A DNA stretch of 64,000 nucleotides from Pseudomonas synxantha BG33R (GTDB lineage Bacteria > Pseudomonadota > Gammaproteobacteria > Pseudomonadales > Pseudomonadaceae): contig NZ_CM001514.1 in NCBI RefSeq assembly GCF_000263715.2, positions 3,785,674 through 3,849,673 of the forward strand. The letters are read 5' to 3'. Shown piece after piece: positions 45,920 through 55,976 of the stretch (the first letter of the stretch is position 1; every line of letters starts with the position of its first letter). The translations under genes and the position numbers were made by a program. Below the pieces are notes generated by a model. That model was not told the origin of the DNA and made no database searches. It was given only the letters and a program-made list of their open reading frames with translations.

Positions 45920-48900
45920 TCAGAAATCGCGCTTGTAGAAGATATCCAGAGAACTGGCTACGCCCGTAGCGACTTCCAGGTACACCTTCTTGCTCAACAA
46001 GTAGCGCAAGGCAATGGTGTTGGCCGGTTCAAACACCCCGACCCCATAACGCAGGCTGAGTTTCTCGTTGATCTTGCCGCTGGCTACCACGGCGGTGCTG
46101 TTACCGGTGCCCTGGGTGTCGAGGTCGAAGTCCTGGATACCCAGCTTGTTGGCGATATCCGAGGTCACGCCGGCACTGCCCATCAAGCCCAGGCCGAGAG
46201 CGGCTTCGGCGAGCATGTTGTTGTCTTCGCCGGTGTTGGTGCGCGAACGGCCCAACACCAGATACGACAGCGCATCCTCTTGAGCCATGGCCGGCTCGGA
46301 GAAAATCTGCGTGGCCGGCTGCTCGGCGCTGCCGCTCAGGCGAATACCGGCAGTCACGGTGCGGGACGATTCGACCACTACGCGCACGGCTTCGATATCC
46401 AGAAACGGTTGATCCAGCGGCCCGGCAAACAACAGCCGTGCGCGGCGCACGTTGAGGCGCTGGCCGTAGGCACGGTAACGGCCGTCGTTGAGCCACAGCT
46501 CGCCACGGGTGTCCATGTTGTCGCCAATATGCACATGGCCCTGGACCTTGGCGGTGAGACCGAAGCCGGCGAAGTTGAGCTGCTCTTCACCCACCTCCAC
46601 GTCGATATCCATGGCCATCGCCATCGGCGCTTTGCCCTCTTCGGTCTGGCTGCCGATGATCACCGTGTCGTCAGAGACCTTGACCGTCGAAGGCGGCAGC
46701 TCGCGCACGGTGATATCACCACGGGGAATGTGAACCTTGCCGGCAATCGCCAGTTTGTCGTCCTTGAGGCTGATCTTCAGGTCGGGCGCCACTTCCAGCT
46801 TGGCGTAGGGTTCTACGGTGACCGGCAGTTGCGAGCCCTTGAGGCTGAGGTCGACCACCAGGGCGCGGCCCCAGTCGATCTGGCCCGTGAGGCTCCCCTG
46901 CCCGGCCTTGCCGCTGCGCCAACCACCGTTGAGCTGCACGCTTTCGCCGGCGATCTGCGCCTGCAGGTTCAAGCCCTCAAGGCTGATGGGCAACTCGGGC
47001 CCGGAGACTTCACCGTCCACCAGGTTCAGGTTGCCGTTGACCAGCGGCGCCAGCAAACCGCCGGAGATACGCCCGCTGCCGTTGAGCTTGCCGGTGAGCT
47101 TTTCCACCATCGGCACAAAGGGCCGCGCCACGGCGAGGTCCAGGCCCGTGAGGCTGAAATTGCCGGTGATCGGCTTGTTGTTCGGCAGCGGATTTATCTG
47201 CGCCTGCAACAACAACTCGCCAAGCTTGCCGCCACGGAAATTCAGCTGGGTGTCGATACGCTTGGGGTTGAGGGTGGTTTCCAGCTTCAGGGTGTCGTAG
47301 GGGAAATCCAGCCACTGGCCCTTGTCGCGCACGCGCAAGGTGCCGCCGCTGGCATCTACCGCCACTACGCCCTTGGGCCCGCTTTCCGGCAAATCGAGCT
47401 GTACGTCAGCATTGAGCTTGCCCTGCCAGGCGAAGTCTTTGGGCAAAAAGGCCGCAAGGCTGTCGATGGGGAATTGCTTGAGGTGGTAACGCAGCTTCGG
47501 TTCGGGCATCAGGCGCTGGTCTTCGCCGCACAGGCTGGCGGGCCCGGAAACCCAGCAGTGCGCACCGAAGGTCAGCTTGCCATCGGCCAGGCGCTCGATT
47601 TTCGCCGGGGCTTGCAGCCGCCAGTCCTGGCCGCCGGCTTGTACATCACCGCTGGCCAGGCGCCCGCGCCAGTTGTTTTTATCGAGGTTGCCATCCAATG
47701 CCAGGGCCAGTTTGACCAGGGGGCCGGCCAGGTCCAGTTGGACCTTTTGGTTCTTGATATCGCCCTGGGCGCTGGCGGTCAGGTTGCCGACCTGGGTTTC
47801 GCCGGCGTAGATGCCGCTGGCCTTGAGGTCGAGCTTGGCGCGTTGGGCGCTATCGAGGCTGGCGTCGAGGTTGAGGGCTTGCAGGCGATTGTCAGCAAAT
47901 GCGAGTTGCTGGCCCTTGAGGTCGAGTTTGCCTTGCGGCGCCTTCAAGGTGCCGGCCACATCGACACGCCCATTGATTTGCCCGCGCAGTTGCGGCCAGA
48001 GCTGGGCCAGGCGCGTCAGCTTGATGTCGATCTGCCCGGCCAGGCGTTGTTGCAGGCTGCCACTGCCGTTGATGCGGTTGTCACCCAGGCGGATGTCCAG
48101 GTTGGCGAGGGTCCATTGTTCGCCTGCACCTTCGGCCTTGGCCGCCAGCACAGCGGTTTGCCCGCGCAGGCGGCCCTTGAGGTCAAGGTCGGCGTTGAGC
48201 TTGAGTTGTTCATTTTTGAACTCGCCTTTGCTGCGCAGCGGTCCGGCCAGGGTGCCGGGTAACTCGGCCACCCAGTACGCCGGGTTCAACGCCGACAGGT
48301 CCAGCGCGGTGTCCCAGGCAATACCGTCGGCAAATTGCAGGTTCAGGTGGCCTTCGGCCTTGCCCTGACCAGCCGTCAGTTTCAACTCGGGCAGGAAGAC
48401 TTGCTTGAGGTCGCCACTGAAGGGGGTGACCACATTGAACTTACCCGCCGGGCCGTCGAGGTCGGCCTTGAGGTTGCCCAGGTAATTGCCGTCCTTATAG
48501 GAGATTTCACCATTGAAGGTACGCAATGCCACTTGTGGCTCGTCGATCACGGGATAGAGGCGATGCCAGGGGAAGTCCAGCCAGTCGATTTTGGCGTCAG
48601 CACTGAAGCCTTGTTGCCAATCCAGGTTGGCACTGAGCTTGAGGCTTTGCTGGTCACCGGCATTCAGGTCCAGGCCGGCAATCTGCGCGCCCTTGGCATC
48701 GACCTTGCCTTGCAGGAGTAAATCCACCGGGCCTTTTTCCGCTGGCAGCACGGCCTTGCCTAGCAACTGGTAGCCATCTTTCAGGTTGCCCTTGGCGCTC
48801 AAGTCCAACTGGTTGAGTTGCAAGGTGTCAGGCAGGTCGGCGCTGGGCTTGAACGCCTCGGAGGTGATGTGCAACTGCGCCGGCAGATTTTCGGCCAGGG

Positions 48901-49606
48901 GTTGCAGCTCGCCTTTGAGCTTGGCCGGCAGGTAGCCGCTGCTGTCGGCGTCGAGATTGAGGGTCTTGAGCAGGTCGCCGTCGAGCTTGAGCGCGACGCT
49001 CCAGGGTGCACCGCCTGGGGCGTAGGGCAGGCTCAGGTTGCCGGTGGCATTCAGCGGCCAATCGCCGGTAGGTTGCAGCAGGCCGGCAAGGTCGAGCACC
49101 AGGTCATCGCGCTGCAAATGTACCGAGTCAATCTGCATGCCAGCGGTGGTCCAGTGCGCCGCCAGTTGCAGGCCCTTGAGTTCTTCGCTGCCGTTGAACA
49201 GCAGGCTACCGATGCGAACGTCGCCCAGTTGGATGGCAACCGGCAGTTTCAGGTCGGGGAGTTGAATCGGCCCGCTGCTGCTCTCTTCGGCACTGGGGGC
49301 AAATTCCAGGCTGACCTGTTCCACGTCCAGTCGGTTGATACACAGGGTCATGCGCAACAGACAGCCGGGCGACCAGTCAAACGTCGGCGCATTCAGCTCG
49401 ACGCGGCTGCCGTCCTGCCGCCACAGCAGATGATCGGCACTCCACTGCCCGCCCAGGCGGCCCTGGAAATTCTCCACGCTCAAACCTGGCACCTGGCCCA
49501 AGGCCCAGCGACTGCCCGCCTGGGTGCCAAGCACTGACCACAGCGCCAACAACAGCAACACGAGGATGGCGACCAGCACCAGCCCCGCTATCTTAAAACC
49601 ACGCAT
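45920..49606 (-). CDS. tamB: Translocation and assembly module inner-membrane protein TamB
   Basis: Encodes 1228 residues from ATG 49606, sharing a TGATG junction with the tamA stop. It has an N-terminal membrane anchor (GLVLVAILVLLLLALWSVLG), then a very long series of beta-strand repeats of the AsmA/TamB groove type, and the conserved C-terminal DUF490 region (TLNPKRIDTQLNFRGG..., GELWLNDGRYRAYGQRLNVR, YLVLGRS, LSLRYGVGVFEPANTIALRY). It bridges inner and outer membranes and, with TamA, works in outer-membrane assembly or lipid transport. It ends in YKRDF, typical of the family. Confidence 0.96.
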   Translation of the reverse strand: MRGFKIAGLVLVAILVLLLLALWSVLGTQAGSRWALGQVPGLSVENFQGRLGGQWSADHLLWRQDGSRVELNAPTFDWSPGCLLRMTLCINRLDVEQVSLEFAPSAEESSSGPIQLPDLKLPVAIQLGDVRIGSLLFNGSEELKGLQLAAHWTTAGMQIDSVHLQRDDLVLDLAGLLQPTGDWPLNATGNLSLPYAPGGAPWSVALKLDGDLLKTLNLDADSSGYLPAKLKGELQPLAENLPAQLHITSEAFKPSADLPDTLQLNQLDLSAKGNLKDGYQLLGKAVLPAEKGPVDLLLQGKVDAKGAQIAGLDLNAGDQQSLKLSANLDWQQGFSADAKIDWLDFPWHRLYPVIDEPQVALRTFNGEISYKDGNYLGNLKADLDGPAGKFNVVTPFSGDLKQVFLPELKLTAGQGKAEGHLNLQFADGIAWDTALDLSALNPAYWVAELPGTLAGPLRSKGEFKNEQLKLNADLDLKGRLRGQTAVLAAKAEGAGEQWTLANLDIRLGDNRINGSGSLQQRLAGQIDIKLTRLAQLWPQLRGQINGRVDVAGTLKAPQGKLDLKGQQLAFADNRLQALNLDASLDSAQRAKLDLKASGIYAGETQVGNLTASAQGDIKNQKVQLDLAGPLVKLALALDGNLDKNNWRGRLASGDVQAGGQDWRLQAPAKIERLADGKLTFGAHCWVSGPASLCGEDQRLMPEPKLRYHLKQFPIDSLAAFLPKDFAWQGKLNADVQLDLPESGPKGVVAVDASGGTLRVRDKGQWLDFPYDTLKLETTLNPKRIDTQLNFRGGKLGELLLQAQINPLPNNKPITGNFSLTGLDLAVARPFVPMVEKLTGKLNGSGRISGGLLAPLVNGNLNLVDGEVSGPELPISLEGLNLQAQIAGESVQLNGGWRSGKAGQGSLTGQIDWGRALVVDLSLKGSQLPVTVEPYAKLEVAPDLKISLKDDKLAIAGKVHIPRGDITVRELPPSTVKVSDDTVIIGSQTEEGKAPMAMAMDIDVEVGEEQLNFAGFGLTAKVQGHVHIGDNMDTRGELWLNDGRYRAYGQRLNVRRARLLFAGPLDQPFLDIEAVRVVVESSRTVTAGIRLSGSAEQPATQIFSEPAMAQEDALSYLVLGRSRTNTGEDNNMLAEAALGLGLMGSAGVTSDIANKLGIQDFDLDTQGTGNSTAVVASGKINEKLSLRYGVGVFEPANTIALRYLLSKKVYLEVATGVASSLDIFYKRDF

Positions 49607-51333
49607 CACAGCTCAGGCCCCATGGAAAAGTGCAAGCGAACGCCGCCCGGATCTTCGAGGGCATGGGCCAGGTCGAGGCGGATCGGCCCCACCGGCGAAA
49701 CCCAGCGCACGCCGACGCCGACGCCGGTTTTCAGGCTCGGCAGGTCCAGGTTGTTGAACGAGTTACCCTGGTCGATGAAGGTCGCGATCCGCCATTTATC
49801 GGTGATGGAGTATTGATACTCGGCACTCAAGGCCACCATGTAGCGACCACCGATACGGTCGCCACGATCGTTCTCGGGCGACAGGGTCTGGTACTCGTAG
49901 CCGCGCACGCTCTGGTCGCCACCAGCAAAGAAGCGCAACGACGGCGGCACGGATTTGTAGCCGTTGGTGGCACTGCCGCCAAATTGTGCGCGCCCCAGAA
50001 AACGGTGGTTGTCCCACAAGGTGGTCAGGCCCTTGATCGTGGCCGTGCCGTAAAGCAGGTTGGTGTCAGACCCCAGGCCCTCTTTGGCGACCTTGGTGTC
50101 GAACATCAGGCGATAGCCATGGTGCGGGTCGATACGGTTGTCGCTGCGCAGGTAGGAATAACTGACCCCCGGCATCAACAGGTTACTCAGCCCCGAGTCA
50201 TTGCCCAGGCGGTATTCCTCACGCTGGTACTTGAGGGAAATCACCCGCGTCCAGCCGCTGGGCAACTTGCTGTGCCATTCAGGACCGACGGTAAGCAGCT
50301 TGCTCAAGGTGTCGGTGTTGGCGATCTCTTCATTCTGATAGCCACCGGCAAAGCGCAATTTGTCGGTAAGCGGCGGGTCCAGCGGTATGTCATACCACAG
50401 GCCGACGTTCTGCCGCGGCGCCGACAATTCGGCTTCCCAACCGTAACTGTGGCCCTGGGGGTTGACCCAATGCCGCGTCCAGTTGGCTTTGCCCCGTGGG
50501 CCGACGTCGGTGGAGTAACCCAGGCCGAGGCCCATGGTGCGGGGCTTGCGGGTTTCCAATTGCACGGCGACGGGGATTACGTCGTTGGTCGCGGCGGTGG
50601 GGCTGGCGTCTACGCGCACGCCTTCGAAGAAGCCGCTAGCTTGCAGGTTCTGGTTGAGTTCGGCGACCAGCTCGGAGTCGTACGGCGTGCCACTGTCAAA
50701 GGGCACCATGCGTTGCAACAGTTCTTCATCAAACGGCGTGTCGCCGCTGAAGCTGACCTTGCCCATGCTGTAGCGCGGGCCGCTGTCGTAAATGAGTTCG
50801 ATGTCGGCCACACCCGCTTGAGGGTCAACCGCGAGCTTCTGGCTAGTGAAGCGCCCGCTGAAAAAGCCGTAGCGTGACGCCTGGTTCTGGATCAGGCGCT
50901 TGGCGTCTTCGTAATGACCGTGATTGAGCACGGCACCGGGCTTGAGGTCGTCGCTGGCGGGTACGCGAAAGGCCTTGAGGCTCGCGGCCTGGCCATCGAC
51001 CCGAATAGTCACGTCGCGCAAATGCACCGGTTCGCCGGGGTCGATGGTGAGGGTCAGGCGCGGGTTCTTGCCGCCCTTCACCTCGCTGGCGATTTGTGGC
51101 TGATAGAAGCCCAGTGCCTGCGCGGCTTTGCGCGCCTGCTCCTCGGCGCCACGGCTGAAACGCAGCAAGGCTTCTTCGTCACGATCGCCGACCCCGCCGA
51201 TATAGCCTTCGATGTTGGCTTTCAGCGCGTCGTTTGAGGGTTTGATCCGCACGTCCAGTTCACTTTGCGCCAATGCGCCGCAGCTTGTGAACAGCAGAAT
51301 CAAGCCGCTGGTAAATCTTCCTGGATACTTCAT
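49606..51333 (-). CDS. tamA: Translocation and assembly module outer-membrane protein TamA
   Basis: Encodes 575 residues from ATG 51333 (MKYPGRFTSGLILLF); the longer upstream reading has no signal peptide and is rejected. Signal peptide ends GALA, mature QSELDVRI. Three POTRA-like domains (about residues 25-250) precede a 16-strand Omp85 barrel. Barrel signatures are RFFAGGDQSVRGYEYQTLSP, with the VRGY loop-6 motif, and the final strand LRLHFSMGPEL. Operon tamA-tamB, overlapping at TGATG. No obvious ribosome site upstream of the ATG. Confidence 0.95.
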   Translation of the reverse strand: MKYPGRFTSGLILLFTSCGALAQSELDVRIKPSNDALKANIEGYIGGVGDRDEEALLRFSRGAEEQARKAAQALGFYQPQIASEVKGGKNPRLTLTIDPGEPVHLRDVTIRVDGQAASLKAFRVPASDDLKPGAVLNHGHYEDAKRLIQNQASRYGFFSGRFTSQKLAVDPQAGVADIELIYDSGPRYSMGKVSFSGDTPFDEELLQRMVPFDSGTPYDSELVAELNQNLQASGFFEGVRVDASPTAATNDVIPVAVQLETRKPRTMGLGLGYSTDVGPRGKANWTRHWVNPQGHSYGWEAELSAPRQNVGLWYDIPLDPPLTDKLRFAGGYQNEEIANTDTLSKLLTVGPEWHSKLPSGWTRVISLKYQREEYRLGNDSGLSNLLMPGVSYSYLRSDNRIDPHHGYRLMFDTKVAKEGLGSDTNLLYGTATIKGLTTLWDNHRFLGRAQFGGSATNGYKSVPPSLRFFAGGDQSVRGYEYQTLSPENDRGDRIGGRYMVALSAEYQYSITDKWRIATFIDQGNSFNNLDLPSLKTGVGVGVRWVSPVGPIRLDLAHALEDPGGVRLHFSMGPEL

Positions 51334-51397
51334 AGGCGCGGATGCTACACGAGCTAGGGAGGGACTTTGAACTCGGATTTGTCTGAATAATTCTGTC

Positions 51398-52048
51398 CTA
51401 AGACGTTGCAGGATGTAACGCCTGGGGATTGGGATGGAAAAACACATGCTCCAGCACCGGCCCTACGGCGACTTCACCGATCTCCTCATAGCCTTGGCGC
51501 TTGTAGAAATCCAGGTAACGGGAGTTGCCGGTGTCGAGCACCACGCCTGAGGAATGCGGATCGTCGGCGCACCAATTGTGTACTGCTTCAAGCAGTTGCT
51601 CACCATGATGCTGGCCCTGGAACTGCGGGTGAATGCCCAGCAGCGGCAGCACATGCACGGCCTCGCTGGGCAGGCACGCCAGTACGGCCTGATGATATTC
51701 CAGGTAGCGTCGCGTACCGCGCACGCCGGTGCTCAGCCACATGCGGATCTGCCAGGCCCAGCTCTCGGTGATGCCCAGGCGTCGTTGCGGCGGCGCGATC
51801 AGGGCGATACCGATCAGCCGGTCATTGACGAACAGGCCGATGGCGGGAAGTTTCTGAAAAAAGTGCTGCTTGACCAATTCGCGCACGGTGGCGCGCACCC
51901 GCTGCTCGTAACCCGGCCGTTCGGCTTCGAAGATATAGGCGAAGGTCGGTTCATGGCGATACGCCTGGTAAAGCAGGGATCGCGCTTCACGGGAATAACC
52001 GCTATTGAGCAGGCGGATTTCGGCAGTGGCCGTCGAAGTGTCTGGCAT
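51398..52048 (-). CDS. GNAT-family N-acetyltransferase
   Basis: Encodes 216 residues from ATG 52048 ([15 protein letters not shown]), GGGAG at about 10 bp. The acetyl-CoA binding motif A is seen in [20 protein letters not shown] (Q/RxxGxG/A variant QGQHHG), and motif B in [26 protein letters not shown]. Substrate unknown. It lies 64 bp upstream of tamA on the same strand and diverges from xthA. Confidence 0.85.
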   Translation of the reverse strand: MPDTSTATAEIRLLNSGYSREARSLLYQAYRHEPTFAYIFEAERPGYEQRVRATVRELVKQHFFQKLPAIGLFVNDRLIGIALIAPPQRRLGITESWAWQIRMWLSTGVRGTRRYLEYHQAVLACLPSEAVHVLPLLGIHPQFQGQHHGEQLLEAVHNWCADDPHSSGVVLDTGNSRYLDFYKRQGYEEIGEVAVGPVLEHVFFHPNPQALHPATS

Positions 52049-52216
52049 AACAGTCAATCTCCCTGGGCGCCACTCAAACATGGCGTTCTTATGGGTACGA
52101 ACCTGTGCAGCTCCAGTCGTTCCCAGACATTAGCAGCGCATTCACCCTACCGCCACGCTGGCCCCCGTCCGACTTGTCGGCTAGCATCGCCCTTTTGCCA
52201 GACTGGACTGCCGACC

Positions 52217-53029
52217 ATGAAAATCGTCTCCTTCAATATCAACGGGCTGCGTGCTCGCCCTCATCAGCTGGCGGCGCTGATTGAAAAGCATCAACCTGAC
52301 GTGATCGGCCTGCAGGAAACCAAGGTTCACGATGATCAGTTCCCGCTGGCCGAAGTGCAGGCTTTGGGTTATCACGTGTACTACCACGGGCAGAAAGGCC
52401 ATTACGGCGTGGCCCTGCTCTCGCGCCAGCCGGCCTTGAGCCTGCACAAAGGTTTTGCCAGCGATGAAGAAGACGCCCAGCGTCGTTTTATCTGGGGCAC
52501 CTTCGCCGATGAAAACGGTCACCCGGTGACCATCATGAACGGCTACTTCCCCCAGGGCGAAAGCCGCGACCACCCCACCAAGTTCCCGGCCAAGCAGCGC
52601 TTCTATGAAGACTTGCAGCACCTGCTGGAAAGCCAGTTCAGCAATGACCAGGCGCTGGTGGTGATGGGCGACGTGAACATTTCCCCGCAAGACTGCGACA
52701 TCGGTATCGGCGCCGATAACGCCAAGCGCTGGTTGAAAACCGGCAAGTGCAGCTTCCTGCCGGAAGAGCGCGAGTGGATGGAGCGCCTGAAGAACTGGGG
52801 CCTGGTGGACAGCTTCCGCCACCTCAACCCGGACGTGAACGACCGTTTCAGCTGGTTCGACTATCGCAGCCGTGGGTTTGAGGATGAGCCCAAGCGCGGG
52901 CTGCGCATTGACGTGATCATGGCGTCCACCGGGCTGGTGCCACGGGTCAAGGATGCCGGGGTGGATTACGATTTGCGTGGCTTGGAGAAGCCGTCGGACC
53001 ATGCACCGATCTGGTTGGAACTGAGCTGA
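52217..53029 (+). CDS. xthA: Exodeoxyribonuclease III
   Basis: Encodes 270 residues from ATG 52217 ([18 protein letters not shown]). All AP-endonuclease/ExoIII motifs are present: [21 protein letters not shown] with the metal-binding Glu, [35 protein letters not shown] and the catalytic [10 protein letters not shown]. It repairs abasic sites and trims 3' ends. A longer frame extends upstream but is antisense to the GNAT gene and not used. Confidence 0.96.
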   Translation: MKIVSFNINGLRARPHQLAALIEKHQPDVIGLQETKVHDDQFPLAEVQALGYHVYYHGQKGHYGVALLSRQPALSLHKGFASDEEDAQRRFIWGTFADENGHPVTIMNGYFPQGESRDHPTKFPAKQRFYEDLQHLLESQFSNDQALVVMGDVNISPQDCDIGIGADNAKRWLKTGKCSFLPEEREWMERLKNWGLVDSFRHLNPDVNDRFSWFDYRSRGFEDEPKRGLRIDVIMASTGLVPRVKDAGVDYDLRGLEKPSDHAPIWLELS

Positions 53030-53145
53030 TAGCAAGCCTGGTGAAGATCTAAATGTGGGAGGGGCGGTGCGACGCATCAGTCACATTGCTGCAACCCAAC
53101 TGACTTAATCTCGCGGCACTTCCTTTGGCTTGAGAAGGTGCCGGC

Positions 53146-54477
53146 ATGATGCTGCGCGTTCTGTTCCTGTGTATTGCGATCACCCTCCCTGCCGTGGCAG
53201 CCCCTCTTCCCATTCCCGGCCAAGGTCCTGCCCTGCGCATCCAGGGCTCCAACACCATCGGCGCGGCACTCGGCCCGGCGTTGGTCATGGGTTTGATGGA
53301 GCATCAAGGCTTACGGGATGTACGCAGCGAACCGGGCGCCGGGGCAAACGAACAGAGCGTGGTCGGCACGACGCGCCAAGGCAAGACGGTGACCATCGAA
53401 GTCGCGGCCCACGGTTCCAGCACCGGCTTTGCCGCGCTGAAAAATACCCGCGCTGACCTCGCCGCCGCGTCCCGCCCGATCAAGGACGGCGAACTGGTGG
53501 ACCTTGAACCTCTGGGTGACCTGAAAAGCCCCGATGCCGAACAGGTCATCGCCATTGATGGCCTGGCGATCATTGTTAACCCACGCAACCCACTCAATAC
53601 TCTTGACACCGAGCAGTTGGCCCAGATCTTCAACGGCGAAGTCAGCACCTGGGAGGCATTGGGCGGGAGTGGCGGTGCCATTCATTTATATGCCCGTGAT
53701 GATCAGTCCGGCACCTACGACACCTTCAGGGAACTGGTGTTGAGCCGACGTCAGCAGCCGCTCGCGCCGTCAGCCAAACGTTTCGAATCCAGCGAACAGC
53801 TGTCCGATGCCGTCAGCCAGGATCCCCAGGGTATCGGCTTTATCGGCCTGCCCTATGTGCGTCAGGCCAAAGCAGTGGCGATTGCCGATGGTGACTCGCA
53901 ACCGATGTTGCCGCTGACCAGCCTCATCGCCACCGAAGATTACCCGCTGTCGCGACGGCTGTTCTTTTATCTGCCGCCCTCCTCCCGCAATCCGTGGGCC
54001 AAGGCGTTGGTGGACTTTACCCAATCCAGTAAAGGCCAGGCGATTGTGGCGGCCAATGGTTTTATCGCCCAGCAGGTGCAGGCGATCGGCGTGACACCTC
54101 GCCCGTCAATGCCTGACGACTACCAGGCCATCGCCCGCGACGCTCAGCGCCTGACGGTGAATTTTCGCTTCGAAGAGGGTAGCGCCAGCCTCGACAACAA
54201 GGCACGCCAGGATTTGCAGCGGGTGGTGGCTTATATCAAAAGCCACGGCAAGCTGAACAAGCAGGTCACGCTGGTGGGCTTTGGCGATACCAAGAACGAT
54301 CCGCAACGTGCGGCGTTGCTGTCGAAGTTACGGGCGATGGCGGTGCGCCGCGAGCTGGCCAAGAGCGGCGTGGTGCTCAAGGATATTCGCGGGTTTGGCG
54401 CGCAGATGCCGGTGGCGGCGAATACCGCAGACGAAGGTAGGATCAAGAATCGGCGGGTGGAGGTTTGGGTGTACTGA
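53146..54477 (+). CDS. PstS-like substrate-binding domain fused to OmpA-like domain
   Basis: Encodes 443 residues; ATG at 53146 or 53149. Signal peptide MMLRVLFLCIAITLPAVAA, so it is periplasmic. Residues about 25-320 form a phosphate-binding-protein-like domain (IQGSNTIGAALGPALVMGLM, HGSSTGFAAL, GEVSTWEALGG, DDQSGTYDTFRELVL). Residues about 335-443 form an OmpA/MotB-type peptidoglycan-binding domain (FRFEEGSASLDNKARQDLQRV, VTLVGFGDTKNDPQRAALLS, KNRRVEVWVY). The fusion would hold a ligand sensor near peptidoglycan. No transporter genes are adjacent. Followed by a long REP inverted repeat. Confidence 0.85.
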   Translation: MMLRVLFLCIAITLPAVAAPLPIPGQGPALRIQGSNTIGAALGPALVMGLMEHQGLRDVRSEPGAGANEQSVVGTTRQGKTVTIEVAAHGSSTGFAALKNTRADLAAASRPIKDGELVDLEPLGDLKSPDAEQVIAIDGLAIIVNPRNPLNTLDTEQLAQIFNGEVSTWEALGGSGGAIHLYARDDQSGTYDTFRELVLSRRQQPLAPSAKRFESSEQLSDAVSQDPQGIGFIGLPYVRQAKAVAIADGDSQPMLPLTSLIATEDYPLSRRLFFYLPPSSRNPWAKALVDFTQSSKGQAIVAANGFIAQQVQAIGVTPRPSMPDDYQAIARDAQRLTVNFRFEEGSASLDNKARQDLQRVVAYIKSHGKLNKQVTLVGFGDTKNDPQRAALLSKLRAMAVRRELAKSGVVLKDIRGFGAQMPVAANTADEGRIKNRRVEVWVY

Positions 54478-54504
54478 AGCTTGAGTTGGTGTTGTTCAAT
54501 CTGG

Positions 54505-54586
54505 CCTCTATCGGGAGCAAGCCCCCTCCCACATTTGGATTTGTGAATACAGTCAAATGTGGGAGGGGGCTTGCTCCCGATAGAGG
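54505..54586. repeat. REP doublet with perfect 32-bp arms, GTGGGAGGGGGCTTGCTCCC type
   Basis: Arms 54505-54536 and 54555-54586 are perfect inverted copies with an 18-bp loop, in inverted orientation relative to the 24743 element. The right arm ends 10 bp before the acyl-CoA dehydrogenase stop codon. Confidence 0.92.
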
Positions 54587-54596
54587 CGACGCGGTG

Positions 54597-55826
54597 CTAC
54601 TGCCCGCCGCGCATCATCTCCCGCGGCACATACTTGCCAATCTCGAACTTGCCGATCGCCGCGCGGTGCACTTCGTCCGGGCCATCCGCCAGGCGCAGGG
54701 TACGTTGCATGGCGTACATATAAGCCAGCGGAAAATCATTGGAAACCCCGGCGCCGCCATGGATCTGGATCGCACGGTCGATCACCTTCAAGGCCACATT
54801 CGGCGCCACCACCTTGATCTGGGCGATTTCGCTTTTCGCCACTTTATTGCCCACGGTGTCCATCATATACGCCGCTTTCAGGGTCAGCAGGCGCGCCATG
54901 TCGATTTCCATGCGTGAGTCGGCAATCTTGTCGATATTGCCGCCCAAACGGGCCAGCGGCTTGCCGAACGCGGTGCGGCTGACCGAGCGTTTGCACATCA
55001 ATTCCAGGGCACGCTCAGCCATGCCGATGGAGCGCATGCAGTGGTGGATACGGCCCGGGCCAAGGCGCCCCTGGGCGATTTCGAAGCCACGACCTTCCCC
55101 CAGCAAGACGTTCTCATACGGCACGCGCACGTTGTCGAACAGCACCTCGGCGTGGCCATGGGGGGCATCGTCGTAGCCGAACACCGGCAACGGGCGCACG
55201 ATTTTCACGCCGGGGGTGTCTACCGGCACCAGAATCATCGAGTGCTGCTGATGGCGCGGCGCATCCGGGTTGCTCAAGCCCATGAAGATCAGGATTTTGC
55301 AACGCGGATCACAGGCGCCGGAGGTCCACCATTTCTTGCCGTTGATCACCCACTCATCGCCCTGGCGTTCGGCGCGGGCGGCCATGTTGGTGGCATCCGA
55401 GGAGGCAACATCGGGCTCGGTCATGGCGAAGGCCGAGCGGATTTCGCCACGCAACAGCGGTTCGAGCCAGCGTTGTTTCTGCTCTTCGTTGGCGTAGCGC
55501 ACCAGCACTTCCATATTGCCGGTGTCGGGAGCGGAGCAGTTGAACGGCTCCGGGCCCAATAACGAACGCCCCATGATTTCAGCGAGCGGCGCGTATTCAA
55601 GGTTGGTCAACCCAGCGCCCAGCTCGGATTCCGGCAGGAACAGGTTCCACAAACCCTCGGCTTTAGCCTTGGCCTTGAGTTCTTCCATGATGGCCGTGGG
55701 CTGCCAGCGATCACCTTCGCTGACCTGGCGTTCGAACACCGGCTCGGCCGGATAGACGTATGCGTCCATGAACGCAGTGACGCGCTCACGCAGTTCCTGA
55801 ACCTTGGGCGAATAGGCGAAATCCAT
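54597..55826 (-). CDS. Acyl-CoA dehydrogenase (ACAD10/11-like)
   Basis: Encodes 409 residues starting [16 protein letters not shown]. The flavin and substrate motifs are those of acyl-CoA dehydrogenases: [46 protein letters not shown] and the C-terminal [32 protein letters not shown]. The DPRCK and [10 protein letters not shown] segments resemble the ACAD10/11 branch. It oxidises an acyl-CoA with FAD and an electron-transfer flavoprotein; chain specificity cannot be told. It diverges from a LysR gene across 150 bp, which is probably its regulator. Confidence 0.92.
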   Translation of the reverse strand: MDFAYSPKVQELRERVTAFMDAYVYPAEPVFERQVSEGDRWQPTAIMEELKAKAKAEGLWNLFLPESELGAGLTNLEYAPLAEIMGRSLLGPEPFNCSAPDTGNMEVLVRYANEEQKQRWLEPLLRGEIRSAFAMTEPDVASSDATNMAARAERQGDEWVINGKKWWTSGACDPRCKILIFMGLSNPDAPRHQQHSMILVPVDTPGVKIVRPLPVFGYDDAPHGHAEVLFDNVRVPYENVLLGEGRGFEIAQGRLGPGRIHHCMRSIGMAERALELMCKRSVSRTAFGKPLARLGGNIDKIADSRMEIDMARLLTLKAAYMMDTVGNKVAKSEIAQIKVVAPNVALKVIDRAIQIHGGAGVSNDFPLAYMYAMQRTLRLADGPDEVHRAAIGKFEIGKYVPREMMRGGQ

Positions 55827-55976
55827 GAGCAGCTCCCTTCTTTGAGAGGTTGTTTAGGTCATGTATTCGATGCTAGAACAGCGCTGATAATTTACCTAGC
55901 CTATTCTCGGCGTGTATTAACATTCATCACCGATATATGATCGGCGCATGGACACTCACAATAAGAGCGCAACGAA

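Noticed and set aside
46280..48262. 660-codon plus-strand frame opposite tamB
   Set aside because: Low-complexity Gly/Ala/Leu/Gln product with no family features, antisense to a clear gene.
51554..52216. 221-codon N-terminal extension of xthA
   Set aside because: It runs antisense through the GNAT gene; the ExoIII family starts at [12 protein letters not shown].
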